Below the pieces are notes generated by a model. That model saw only the letters and a program-made list of their open reading frames with translations, was not told where the DNA came from and did no database searches. A program made the translations under genes and the position numbers. Of a stretch of 64,000 nucleotides of DNA, positions 27,301 through 39,365 are shown piece by piece (position 1 is the first letter of the stretch; the number at the start of each line of letters is the position of its first letter). The DNA lies in NCBI GenBank assembly GCA_945910005.1, contig OX246746.1:43618689-43682688 (forward strand). The letters are read 5' to 3'. The DNA comes from Isoperla grammatica (taxonomy: Eukaryota; Arthropoda; Insecta; Plecoptera; Perlodidae).

Positions 27301-29580
27301 CGCGTACATGGTGCATTGGATGCATGTTGCTAGCTCAAGACCTAAAAGGCTACTTCATGATGTGCTGTTGAGTCTCTAGAGAAAGGCACAGTGGTGTACG
27401 TGGTTCATTGCCTGCGTGGTAGGACCACATTATGTACTGCAGTCGCGTACATGGTGCATTGGATGCATGTTGCTAGCTCAAGACCTAATAGGCTACTTCA
27501 TGATGTGCTGTTGAGTCTCTACAGGAAGGCACAGTGGTGTACGTGGTTCATTGCCTGCGTGGTAGGACCACATTATGTACTGCAGTCGCGTACATGGTGC
27601 ATTGGATGCATGTTGCTAGCTCAAGACCTAAAAGGCTACTTCATGATGTGCTGTTGAGTCTCTAGAGAAAGGCACAGTGGTGTACGTGGTTCATTGCCTG
27701 CGTGGTAGGACCACATTATGTACTGCAGTCGCGTACATGGTGCATTGGATGCATGTTGCTAGCTCAAGACCTAATAGGCTACTTCATGATGTGCTGTTGA
27801 GTCTCTAGAGGAAGGCACAGTGGTGTACGTGGTTCATTGCCTGCGTGGTAGGACCACATTATGTACTGCAGTCGCGTACATGGTGCATTGGATGCATGTT
27901 GCTAGCTCAAGACCTAATAGGCTACTTCATGATGTGCTGTTGAGTCTCTAGAGGAAGGCACAGTGGTGTATTGCCTGCGTGGTAGGACCACATTATGTAC
28001 TGCAGTCGCGTACATGGTGCATTGGATGCATGTTGCTAGCTCAAGACCTAATAGCCTACTTCATGATGTGCTGTTGAGTCTCTAGAGGAAGGCACAGTGG
28101 TGTATTACCTGCGTGGTAGGACCACATTATGTACTGCAGTCGCGTACATGGTGCATTGGATGCATGTTGCTAGCTCAAGACCTAATAGGCTACTTCATGA
28201 TGTGCTGTTGAGTCTCTAGAGGAAGGCACAGTGGTGTACGTGGTTCTCTGCCTGCGTGGTAGGACCACATTATGTACTGCAGTCGCGTACATGGTGCATT
28301 GGATGCATGTTGCTAGCTCAAGACCTAATAGGCTACTTCATGATGTGCTGTTGAGTCTCTAGAGAAAGGCACAGTGGTGTACGTGGTTCATTACCTGCGT
28401 GGTAGGACCACATTATGTACTGCAGTCGCGTACATGGTGCATTGGATGCATGTTGCTAGCTCAAGACCTAATAGCCTACTTCATGATGTGCTGTTGAGTC
28501 TCTAGAGGAAGGCACAGTGGTGTATTGCCTGCGTGGTAGGACCACATTATGTACTGCAGTCGCGTACATGGTGCATTGGATGCATGTTGCTAGCTCAAGA
28601 CCTAATAGCCTACTTCATGATGTGCTGTTGAGTCTCTAGAGGAAGGCACAGTGGTGTATTGCCTGCGTGGTAGGACCACATTATGTACTGCAGTCTCGTA
28701 CATGGTGCATTGGATGCATGTTGCTAGCTCAAGACCTAATAGGCTACTACATGATGTGCTGTTGAGTCTCTAGAGGAAGGCACAGTGGTGTATTGCCTGC
28801 GTGGTAGGACCACATTATGTACTGCAGTCGCGTACATGGTGCATTGGATGCATGTTGCTAGCTCAAGACCTAATAGGCCACTTCATGATGTGCTGTTGAG
28901 TCTCTAGAGGAAGGCACAGTGGTGTACGTGGTTCATTGCCTGCGTGGTAGGACCACATTATGTACTGCAGTCGCGTACATGGTGCATTGGATGCATGTTG
29001 CTAGCTCAAGACCTAATAGGCTACTTCATGATGTGCTGTTGAGTCTCTAGAGGAAGGCACAGTGGTGTATTGCCTGCGTGGTAGGACCACATTATGTACT
29101 GCAGTTGCGTACATGGTGCATTGGATGCATGTTGCTAGCTCAAGACCTAACAGGCTACTTCATGATGTGCTGTTGAGTCTCTAGAGGAAGGCACAGTGGT
29201 GTACGTGGTTCATTGCCTGCGTGGTAGGACCACATTATGTACTGCAGTCGCGTACATGGTGCATTGGATGCATGTTGCTAGCTCAAGACCTAATAGGCTA
29301 CTTCATGATGTGCTGTTGAGTCTCTAGAGGAAGGCACAGTGGTGTATTGCCTGCGTGGTAGGACCACATTATGTACTGCAGTCGCGTACATGGTGCATTG
29401 GATGCATGTTGCTAGCTCAAGACCTAATAGGCTACTTCATGATGTGCTGTTGAGTCTCTAGAGGAAGGCACAGTGGTGTATTGCCTGCGTGGTAGGACCA
29501 CATTATGTACTGCAGTCGCGTACATGGTGCATTGGATGCATGTTGCTAGCTCAAGACCTAATAGGCTACTTCATGATGTG

Positions 29581-30420
29581 CTGTTGAGTCTCTAGAGGAA
29601 GGCACAGTGGTGTATTACCTGCGTGGTAGGACCACATTATGTACTGCAGTCGCGTACATGGTGCATTGGATGCATGTTGCTAGCTCAAGACCTAATAGGC
29701 TACTTCATGATGTGCTGTTGAGTCTCTAGAGAAAGGCACAGTGGTGTACGTTGTTCATTGCCTGCGTGGTAGGACCACATTATGTACTGCAGTCGCGTAC
29801 ATGGTGCATTGGATGCATGTTGCTAGCTCAAGACCTAATAGGCTACTTCATGATGTGCTGTTGAGTCTCTAGAGGAAGGCACAGTGGTGTACGTGGTTCA
29901 TTGCCTGCGTGGTAGGACCACATTATGTACTGCAGTCGCGTACATGGTGCATTGGATGCATGTTGCTAGCTCAAGACCTAATAGGCTACTTCATGATGTG
30001 CTGTTGAGTCTCTAGAGGAAGGCACAGTGGTGTATTACCTGCGTGGTAGGACCACATTATGTACTGCAGTCGCGTACATGGTGCATTGGATGCATGTTGC
30101 TAGCTCAAGACCTAATAGGCTACTTCATGATGTGCTGTTGAGTCTCTAGAGAAAGGCACAGTGGTGTACGTTGTTCATTGCCTGCGTGGTAGGACCACAT
30201 TATGTACTGCAGTCGCGTACATGGTGCATTGGATGCATGTTGCTAGCTCAAGACCTAATAGGCTACTTCATGATGTGCTGTTGAGTCTCTAGAGGAAGGC
30301 ACAGTGGTGTACGTGGTTCATTGCCTGCGTGGTAGGACCACATTATGTACTGCAGTCGCGTACATGGTGCATTGGATGCATGTTGCTAGCTCAAGACCTA
30401 ATAGGCTACTTCATGATGTG
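29581..30420. repeat. Two tandem copies of a different 420-bp trimer
   Basis: Blocks 29581-30000 and 30001-30420 look identical by eye. Each carries GTATTACCTGC, the AGAGAAAGGCAC junction, and the private variant GTACGTTGTTCATTG (near 29745 and 30165). This is an independent local amplification within the same satellite. Confidence 0.85.
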
Positions 30421-33400
30421 CTGTTGAGTCTCTAGAGGAAGGCACAGTGGTGTACATGGTTCATTGCCTGCGTGGTAGGACCACATTATGTACTGCAGTC
30501 GCGTACATGGTGCATTGGATGCATGTTGCTAGCTCAAGACCTAATAGGCTACTTCATGATGTGCTGTTGAGTCTCTAGAGGAAGGCACAGTGGTGTATTG
30601 CCTGCGTGGTAGGACCACATTATGTACTGCAGTCGCGTACATGGTGCATTGGATGCATGTTGCTAGCTCAAGACCTAATAGGCTACTTCATGATGTGCTG
30701 TTGAGTCTCTAGAGGAAGGCACAGTGGTGTATTGCCTGCGTGGTAGGACCACATTATGTACTGCAGTCGCGTACATGGTGCATTGGATGCATGTTGCTAG
30801 CTCAAGACCTAATAGGCTACTTCATGATGTGCTGTTGAGTCTCTAGAGGAAGGCACACTGGTGTATTGCCTGCATGGTAGGACCACATTATGTACTGCAG
30901 TCGCGTACATGGTGCATTGGATGCATGTTGCTAGCTCAAGACCTAATAGGCTACTTCATGATGTGTTGTTGAGTCTCTAGAGGAAGGCACAGTGATGTAC
31001 GTGGTTCATTGCCTGCGTGGTAGGACCACATTATGTACTGCAGTCGCGTACATGGTGCATTGGATGCATGTTGCTAGCTCAAGACCTAATAGGCTACTTC
31101 ATGATGTGCTGTTGAGTCTCTACAGGAAGGCACAGTGGTGTATTGCCTGCGTGGTAGGACCACATTATGTACTGCAGTCGCGTACATGGTGCATTGGATG
31201 CATGTTGCTAGCTCAAGACCTAATAGGCTACTTCATGATGTGCTGATGAGACTCTAGAGGAAGGCACAGTGGTGTACGTGGTTCATTGCCTGCGTGGTAG
31301 GACCACATTATGTACTGCAGTCGCGTACATGGTGCATTGGATGCATGTTGCTAGCTCAAGACCTAATAGGCTACTTCATGATGTGCGTTTGAGTCTCTAG
31401 AGGAAGGCACAGTGGTGTATTGCCTGCGTGGTAGGACCACATTATGTACTGCAGTCGCGTACATGGTGCATTGGATGCATGTTGCTAGCTCAAGACCTAA
31501 CAGGCTACTTCATGATGTGCTGTTGAGTCTCTAGAGGAAGGCACAGTGATGTACGTGGTTCATTGCCTGCGAGGTAGGACCACATTATGTACTGCAGTCG
31601 CGTACATGGTGCATTGGATGCATGTTGCTAGCTCAAGACTCAATAGCCTACTTCATGATGTGCTGTTGAGACTCTAGAGAAAGGCACAGTGGTGTACGTG
31701 GTTCATTGCCTGCGTGGTAGGACCACATTATGTACTGCAGTCGCGTACATGGTGCATTGGATGCATGTTGCTAGCTCAAGACCTAATAGGCTACTTCATG
31801 ATGTGCTGTTGAGACTCTAGAGGAAGGCACAGTGGTGTACGTGGTTCATTGCCTGCGTGGTAGGACCACATTATGTACTGCAGTCGCGTACATGGTGCAT
31901 TGGATGCACGTTGCTAGCTCAAGACCTAATAGGCTACTTCATGATGTGCTGTTGAGTCTCTAGAGGAAGGCACAGTGGTGTATTACCTGCGTGGTAGGAC
32001 CACATTATGTACTGCAGTCACGTACATGGTGCATTGGATGCATGTTGCTTGCACAAGACCTAATAGGCTACTTCATGATGTGCTGTTGAGTCTCTAGAGG
32101 AAGGCACAGTGATGTACATGGTTCATTGCCTGCGTGGTAGGACCACATTATGTACTGCAGTCGCGTACATGGTGCATTGGATGCATGATGCTAGCTCAAG
32201 ACCTAATAGGCTACTTCATGATGTGCTGTTGAGTCTCTAGAGGAAGGCACAGTGGTGTATTGCCTGCGTGGTAGGACCACATTATGTACTGCAGTCGCGT
32301 ACATGGTGCATTGGATGCATGTTGCTAGCTCAAGACCTAATAGGCTACTTCATGATGTGCTGTTGAGACTCTAGAGGAAGGCACAGTGGTGTATTACCTG
32401 CGTGGTAGGACCACATTATGTACTGCAGTCGCGTACATGGTGCATTGGATGCATGTTGCTAGCTCAAGACCTAATAGGCTACTTCATGATGTGCTGTTGA
32501 GTCTCTAGAGGAAGGCACAGTGGTGTATTGCCTGCGTGGTAGGACCACATTATGTACTGCAGTCGCGTACATGGTGCATTGGATGCATGTTGCTAGCTCA
32601 AGACCTAATAGGCTACTTCATGATGTGCTGTTGAGTCTCTAGAGGAAGGCACAGTGGTGTATTGCCTGCGTGGTAGGACCACATTATGTACTGCAGTCGC
32701 GTACATGGTGCATTGGATGCATGTTGCTAGCTCAAGACCTAATAGCCTACTTCATGATGTGCTGTTGAGACTCTAGAGGAAGGCACAGTGGTGTATTGCC
32801 TGCGTGGTAGGACCACATTATGTACTGCATTCGCGTACATGGTGCATTGGATGCATGTTGCTAGCTCAAGACCTAATAGGCTACTTCATGATGTGTTGTT
32901 GAGTCTCTAGAAGAAGGCACAGTGGTGTACGTGGTTCTCTGCCTGCGTGGTAGGACCACATTATGTACTGCAGTCGCGTACATGGTGCATTGGATGCATG
33001 TTGCTAGCTCAAGACCTAATAGCCTACTTCATGATGTGCTGTTGAGTCTCTAGAGGAAGGCACAGTGGTGTACGTGGTTCATTGCCTGCGTGGTAGGACC
33101 ACATTATGTACTGCAGTCGCGTACATGGTGCATTGGATGCATGTTGCTAGCTCAAGTCCTAATAGGCTACTTCATGATGTGCTGTTGAGTCTCTAGAGGA
33201 AGGCACAGTGGTGTATTGCCTGCGTGGTAGGACCACATTATGTACTGCAGTCGCGTACATGGTGCATTGGATGCATGTTGCTAGCTCAAGACCTAATAGG
33301 CTACTTCATGATGTGCTGTTGAGTCTCTAGAGGAAGGCACAGTGGTGTACGTGGTTCATTGCCTGCGTGGTAGGACCACATTATGTACTGCAGTCGCGTA

Positions 33401-33900
33401 CATGGTGCATTGGATGCATGTTGCTAGCTCAAGACCTAATAGGCTACTTCATGATGTGCTGTTGAGTCTCTAGAGGAAGGCACAGTGGTGTATTGCCTGC
33501 GTGGTAGGACCACATTATGTACTGCAGTCGCGTACATGGTGCATTGGATGCATGTTGCTAGCTCAAGACCTAATAGGCTACTTCATGATGTGCTGTTGAG
33601 TCTCTAGAGGAAGGCACAGTGGTGTACGTGGTTCATTGCCTGCGTGGTAGGACCACATTATGTACTGCAGTCGCGTACATGGTGCATTGGATGCATGTTG
33701 CTAGCTCAAGACCTAATAGGCCACTTCATGATGTGCTGTTGAGTCTCTAGAGGAAGGCACAGTGGTGTACGTGGTTCATTGCCTGCGTGGTAGGACCACA
33801 TTATGTACTGCAGTCGCGTACATGGTGCATTGGATGCATGTTGCTAGCTCAAGACCTAATAGGCTACTTCATGATGTGCTGTTGAGTCTCTAGAGGAAGG

Positions 33901-35160
33901 CACAGTGGTGTACGTGGTTCATTGCCTGCGTGGTAGGACCACATTATGTACTGCAGTCGCGTACATGGTGCATTGGATGCATGTTGCTAGCTCAAGACCT
34001 AATAGGCTACTTGATGATGTGCTGTTGAGTCTCTAGAGGAAGGCACAGTGGTGTATTGCCTGCGTGGTAGGACCACATTATGTACTGCAGTCGCGTACAT
34101 GGTGCATTGGATGCATGTTGCTAGCTCAAGACCTAATAGGCTACTTCATGATGTGCTGTTGAGTCTCTAGAGGAAGGCACAGTGGTGTACGTGGTTCATT
34201 GCCTGCGTGGTAGGACCACATTATGTACTGCAGTCGCGTACATGGTGCATTGGATGCATGTTGCTAGCTCAAGACCTAATAGGCTACTTCATGATGTGCT
34301 GTTGAGTCTCTAGAGGAAGGCACAGTGGTGTACGTGGTTCATTGCCTGCGTGGTAGAACCACATTATGTACTGCAGTCGCGTACATGGTGCATTGGATGC
34401 ATGTTGCTAGCTCAAGACCTAATAGGCTACTTGATGATGTGCTGTTGAGTCTCTAGAGGAAGGCACAGTGGTGTATTGCCTGCGTGGTAGGACCACATTA
34501 TGTACTGCAGTCGCGTACATGGTGCATTGGATGCATGTTGCTAGCTCAAGACCTAATAGGCTACTTCATGATGTGCTGTTGAGTCTCTAGAGGAAGGCAC
34601 AGTGGTGTACGTGGTTCATTGCCTGCGTGGTAGGACCACATTATGTACTGCAGTCGCGTACATGGTGCATTGGATGCATGTTGCTAGCTCAAGACCTAAT
34701 AGGCTACTTCATGATGTGCTGTTGAGTCTCTAGAGGAAGGCACAGTGGTGTACGTGGTTCATTGCCTGCGTGGTAGGACCACATTATGTACTGCAGTCGC
34801 GTACATGGTGCATTGGATGCATGTTGCTAGCTCAAGACCTAATAGGCTACTTGATGATGTGCTGTTGAGTCTCTAGAGGAAGGCACAGTGGTGTATTGCC
34901 TGCGTGGTAGGACCACATTATGTACTGCAGTCGCGTACATGGTGCATTGGATGCATGTTGCTAGCTCAAGACCTAATAGGCTACTTCATGATGTGCTGTT
35001 GAGTCTCTAGAGGAAGGCACAGTGGTGTACGTGGTTCATTGCCTGCGTGGTAGGACCACATTATGTACTGCAGTCGCGTACATGGTGCATTGGATGCATG
35101 TTGCTAGCTCAAGACCTAATAGGCTACTTCATGATGTGCTGATGAGTCTCTAGAGGAAGG
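33901..35160. repeat. Higher-order 420-bp trimer, three consecutive copies
   Basis: Three near-identical 420-bp blocks (33901-34320, 34321-34740, 34741-35160), each of two 143-bp and one 134-bp monomers. They share the marker variant CTACTTGATGATG at 34008, 34428 and 34848. The same marker reappears once more near 35402, 554 bp later (two long plus two short monomers). The second block has one private change (GTAGAACCAC near 34355) and the third ends in CTGATGAG. Confidence 0.9.
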
Positions 35161-36673
35161 CACAGTGGTGTATTACCTGCGTGGTAGGACCACATTATGT
35201 ACTGCAGTCGCGTACATGGTGCATTGGATGCATGTTGCTAGCTCAAGACCTAATAGGCTACTTCATGATGTGCTGTTGAGTCTCTAGAGGAAGGCACAGT
35301 GGTGTACGTGGTTCATTGCCTGCGTGGTAGGACCACATTATGTACTGCAGTCGCGTACATGGTGCATTGGATGCATGTTGCTAGCTCAAGACCTAATAGG
35401 CTACTTGATGATGTGCTGTTGAGTCTCTAGAGGAAGGCACAGTGGTGTATTGCCTGCGTGGTAGGACCACATTATGTACTGCAGTCGCGTACATGGTGCA
35501 TTGGATGCATGTTGCTAGCTCAAGACCTAATAGGCTACTTCATGATGTGCTGTTGAGTCTCTACAGGAAGGCACAGTGGTGTACGTGGTTCATTGCCTGC
35601 GTGGTAGGACCACATTATGTACTGCAGTCGCGTACATGGTGCATTGGATGCATGTTGCTAGCTCAATACCTAATAGGCTACTTCATGATGTGCTGTTGAG
35701 TCTCTAGAGGAAGGCACAGTGGTGTACGTGGTTCATTGCCTGCGTGGTAGGACCACATTATGTACTGCAGTCGCGTACATGGTGCATTGGATGCATGTTG
35801 CTAGCTCAAGACCTAATAGGCTACTTCATGATGTGCTGTTGAGTCTCTAGAGGAAGGCACAGTGGTGTACGTGGTTCATTGCCTGCGTGGTAGGACCACA
35901 TTATGTACTGCAGTCGCGTACATGGTGCATTGGATGCATGTTGCTAGCTCAATACCTAATAGGCTACTTCATGATGTGCTGTTGAGTCTCTAGAGGAAGG
36001 CACAGTGGTGTACATGGTTCATTGCCTGCGTGGTAGGACCACATTATGTACTGCAGTCGCGTACATGGTGCATTGGATGCATGTTGCTAGCTCAAGACCT
36101 AATAGGCTACTTCATGATGTGCTGTTGAGTCTCTAGAGGAAGGCACAGTGGTGTACGTGGTTCATTGCCTGCGTGGTAGGACCACATTATGTACTGCAGT
36201 CGCGTACATGGTGCATTGGATGCATGTTGCTAGCTCAAGACCTAATAGGCTACTTCATGATGTGCTGTTGAGTCTCTAGAGGAAGGCACAGTGGTGTATT
36301 GCCTGCGTGGTAGGACCACATTATGTACTGCAGTCGCGTACATGGTGCATTGGATGCATGTTGCTAGCTCAAGACCTAATAGGCTACTTCATGATGTGCT
36401 GTTGAGTCTCTAGAGGAAGGCACAGTGGTGTACGTGGTTCATTGCCTGCGTGGTAGGACCACATTATGTACTGCAGTCGCGTACATGGTGCATTGGATGC
36501 ATGTTGCTAGCTCAAGACCTAATAGGCTACTTCATGATGTGCTGTTGAGTCTCTAGAGGAAGGCACTGTGGTGTATTACCTGCGTGGTAGGACCACATTA
36601 TGTACTGCAGTCGCGTACATGTTGCATTGGATGCATGTTGCTAGCTCAAGACCTAATAGGCTACTTCATGATG

Positions 36674-36838
36674 AGGACGTAAAGCCGATGGTCCCCTTGG
36701 TACTTTTCGACAGGAGTAGGCTACGTGCCGGTACCAGGCTTTTCCTCCTCCCTTCCTCATTATTTTTCATCAATCATCACTTATCAGGCTAAAGAGGGCA
36801 TTTTGCCCTACACTGGCCTTAATTACAATGAAATAAAT
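36674..36838 (+). mobile_element. SINE-like dispersed repeat, left copy (plus orientation)
   Basis: Starts GAGGACGTAAAGCCGATGG directly after a truncated satellite monomer and ends GGCCTTAATTACAATGAAAT followed by AAATA. Its sequence recurs in the opposite orientation at 38098-38275 with about 85% identity by eye. The A-rich 3' end and short length suit a retroposed SINE or the 3' end of a LINE-mobilised element. It terminates the 27-kb satellite array. Confidence 0.65.
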
Positions 36839-37355
36839 ACAAATATTAAACAATGTGAATAACAGCTAATCAAAATGGTTATTTTTCTTCCCAACTTCTT
36901 TCCTTCCTCTCTTTCGTGTATGTTTTTGTGAGCATGGAGAGGAGGTGCGGGTTGAATCCCATAACCTCACCTCCCTTGGACTCACCACTGGTTTAATGCC
37001 CTGGATGCAATCTTATCTTCTGAGTATTCCTAGTGTTACTTGCAAACACATATTTTCATTAGTTTAGGTTACGTTGTTTCAACAAAGAAACCATGTTAAA
37101 AATGTACACAAGGGCATTTCACGGAAAACAAGGTTTCAGGCATCCAAATACGTTCTTGACATATGATCAACAGCTTAAAATATGTCTATTCATTATTGTG
37201 TTATTCCAAACAAACTGTTTAGACTACGGAATAAAGCCACGTATTATGTTCAAACATTTAACAGCATACAAGCACACAAATAACGAACAAAACAAATGTC
37301 TTCCATGAACTATTTGAAAACTCCCGGCACATTTTCACATAACAATACTAATATA
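36839..37355. other. Spacer, no gene seen
   Basis: Contains a hairpin-capable GAGGTGCGGGTT ... AACCTCACCTC segment near 36940-36980. A 71-codon plus-strand frame (37093-37308) has no recognised domain and is not called as a gene. Confidence 0.4.
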
Positions 37356-37857
37356 AGCCGCTTGCGTTTACCTCGCCAGAGTAACCCGTCCGATCGGCGA
37401 TCAGTAATGTCCCGTGACTTTACGTCACTGGGTCAGAGTTTTCAACCCGAGTAAACGAAAGCGTTTCGGAGTAGGGTTGGTTTGCAAATGGATGCCGTGC
37501 GCTTGCATAGCTAAACCTTACCTTCAAATTGTTTTGAATTTTTGTAATGCCTGATGTACTTACTTTCCACGTGAAATTAATTAATAGCCTACTCAAAAAC
37601 ATGGTTTTGCGCCCAAATATCCAAATGCATCATCCACAGCCACTTTTAACACCACCATCAAAATCATAACATTTTGAATTTTCCGCCCAAACCTAACTTA
37701 CCCTGCTCCCGAGGCAGCTCACTTTTTTGGTGATCGGTTCAGAAAATCGGGTTATTCTGGCATAGTTCTGTTGCCGAACGCACCAGAGTAACCTGCTACT
37801 GATCGGGTTTGGTTTGCGGAATGACAGATTGCTCTGGCGAGGTAAACGAAAGCGGCT
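37356..37857. mobile_element. MITE with 35-bp terminal inverted repeats, 502 bp
   Basis: The ends at 37356-37390 and 37823-37857 are inverted copies that match at 31 of 35 positions by eye and share the core CGTTTACCTCGCCAGAG. A trinucleotide ATA flanks both sides (37353-37355, 37858-37860) and may be a 3-bp target duplication. An internal copy of the TIR core (GAGTAAACGAAAGCG, about 37450-37464) suggests subterminal duplication. The interior holds repeated GATCGG and CCAGAGTAAC-type motifs but no gene. The superfamily is undecided; a 3-bp duplication would suit PIF/Harbinger or CACTA types. Confidence 0.7.
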
Positions 37858-38097
37858 ATAGCTGCGTAACAGAATTCATCGGATCACGTATCTCACTCAG
37901 CCAACAGTAATCCAAGTGTTCCAGTATTTATACTGGATTGATTATTTCATGTTCCGAAATCGATCTTTTATTAATATACAATTGTATTGGATATCCACCC
38001 CATTTACGAAGCAATACAAATACCATGAGAGTCTCTTTTATAACTGCGTCCAAGATCGCACCTCACAAGTCATGTCAGAGCCCCTGGCGTGAAGCTC
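37858..38097. other. Spacer between MITE and inverted SINE-like copy
   Basis: Short unique sequence; a 72-codon frame (37938-38156) runs into the SINE-like repeat and has no recognised domain. Confidence 0.4.
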
Positions 38098-38470
38098 CGA
38101 ATTTATTTATTTACTTTATTGTAATTAAGGCCAGTGTAGGGCACAACCCTCTTTGACATGGTGAGTGCAGATTGATTAATAATAATGAGAAAGGGAGGAG
38201 GGGAAGCCTGGTACCGGCACGTAGCCTACTCCTGTCGAAAAGTACCAAAGGGAACATCGGCTATACGTCCCATCCCATCCGAAAGGACGGTGTAATTTGG
38301 CCAGTCATATAGGTCCCTCCACTAACCTGGACTGCAGAGCAGTTGACGAAAAGAACGAAGCTGTTACCCAAGCTTTTGAACCCTCCAATCTGCTCTAACC
38401 AACGGTAACTAGTGTTTCAAAGGACAGTATAGTTACCCAACCACCTCCAAGGTGTCACTACAGCAAGGAC
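38098..38470 (-). mobile_element. SINE-like dispersed repeat, right copy (minus orientation), longer
   Basis: 38098-38275 is the reverse complement of the repeat at 36674-36838. On the minus strand it ends in an A-rich tail (AATAAAGTAAATAAATAAAT). Its minus-strand 5' part (38276-38470) has a tRNA-like stretch, GGTTAGAGCAGATTGGAGGG followed by TTCAAAAGC, which could be a degenerate pol III head. The two copies flank about 1.25 kb that includes the MITE at 37356-37857. The 5' boundary is uncertain. Confidence 0.55.
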
Positions 38471-39117
38471 TATGGCCCGCTAGAGGGGTAAGGGGAAAAG
38501 TAGCATAGTTTACCCTAGTTCGTAATCAAACAGTCATAACTTCGGCAATAATAATCGTACGAAAACGATTTATGACTTTTTGAAAACCCCAAAGACTCCG
38601 CTTTAATATTAGAACTTGTTTGTTATTATTGTTTAAAGCAGGACTACAATATTTGTATTTTAATAATTATGTGCAAAATTGACTTTGCCCAGATTATTAT
38701 GTGCAAATATCACTTCAGAAATTTCAATTGAACGTTTTTGAATAAAACACGCAGTACTTAACGCCACAGCATACATATATTTTGATTTTTTAACTTTTAA
38801 ATATGATTAAAAAAATATTATAATTTTATTTTTTAATTGTATATTTCTATTAAACGTTATAAAAATTTTACAAACTAACTTTGTTGTTGCATACTATTCA
38901 ACGCAGTAAGTGTAATGCTTTTTAAATTTTGATGATATCTATAACCGTTCTTGAGCAAAGTTGGGCAAAAGCTTACAAACATTGTAAAAGAGAAGTCGCC
39001 CGACAACGAGCGATTTGTGCAGTCAGCGGTAGCTTCTGAAACTCAATGACGCTTTATCAGTGACTGACGGGTGGAGAAGGACGGCTCGTCGTGGGCCGGT
39101 TGAGGGGAAGGACGAAA
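38471..39117. other. A+T-rich spacer, no gene seen
   Basis: Very A+T-rich. No coding frame in its A+T-rich body; an antiparallel pair of frames at 39023-39434 overlaps the hairpin and SINE and shows no domain. Confidence 0.45.
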
Positions 39118-39147
39118 TCACAGATAACGGATTCTTGTTATCTGTGA
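39118..39147. repeat. Perfect 11-bp hairpin
   Basis: TCACAGATAAC (39118-39128) and its exact complement GTTATCTGTGA (39137-39147) are separated by 8 nt. It lies about 40 bp upstream of the second SINE copy. Function unknown. Confidence 0.7.
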
Positions 39148-39189
39148 CGGAATGCGATATCACACACAATGAATGGTTACTGATGAAAT

Positions 39190-39365
39190 GGTTTCGCGTT
39201 AGTACTCGACTCAATTTAGGGAGGTCGCTGGTTCGATTTCCATCACCGGCGATCCTGGCTCTAGTTTTCCAGAGAGTTTTCTCAGACGTAAGACGAATGA
39301 TGGTGTTCATAACTAAAACAGCCCTAATTCCTTCCCAACTATTCCTCGAACTGCCGAAGAAGCCC
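39190..39365 (+). mobile_element. tRNA-derived SINE, copy 2 (diverged)
   Basis: Shares with the copy at 2530 the block GGAGGTCG, the B box GGTTCGATTTC (39230-39240), the following CACCGGC(A/G)ATCC, the TTTTCC...TTTTC motif, CAGACGTAA versus CAGTCGTAA, and the end ATTCCTTCC(C/T)AACTAT. The A box is degraded, so it is probably no longer transcribable from its own promoter. Ends are approximate. Confidence 0.65.

Larger units (their letters stand above)
9303..36673. repeat. Large satellite array of interleaved 134-bp and 143-bp monomers, about 198 copies
   Basis: About 27.4 kb of head-to-tail monomers starting AGGAAGGCACAGTGGTGTA and ending GTTGAGTCTCTAG. Two length classes differ by a 9-bp segment (CGTGGTTCA or CATGGTTCA) after GTGTA: the short class is 134 bp (e.g. 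9446 to 9580), the long class 143 bp. Point variants are sparse. Each monomer contains a hairpin-capable ATGTAC-TGCAGTCGC-GTACAT and the adjacent TGCAT-TGG-ATGCA. Local higher-order units are visible: 420-bp trimers at 33901-35160 and 29581-30420, and a 277-bp dimer near 23931 and 24208. Monomer lengths are not multiples of three, so the 70-90-codon frames that recur here break every second monomer and are not genes. The array ends abruptly at a SINE-like element. Confidence 0.97.

Noticed and set aside
11354..35145. Hammerhead ribozyme in the 134/143-bp satellite (CTGATGAG occurs in some monomers near 11354, 14130, 25570, 31244, 35140)
   Set aside because: The consensus has CTGTTGAG, which breaks the essential CUGANGA core, and the expected GAAA box is GAAGG; only a handful of variants show the motif, so it looks coincidental.
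9197..36792. Recurrent 70-90-codon frames in the 134/143-bp satellite
   Set aside because: Neither monomer length is a multiple of three, so each frame stops within two monomers; repetition of the same peptide simply repeats the satellite.
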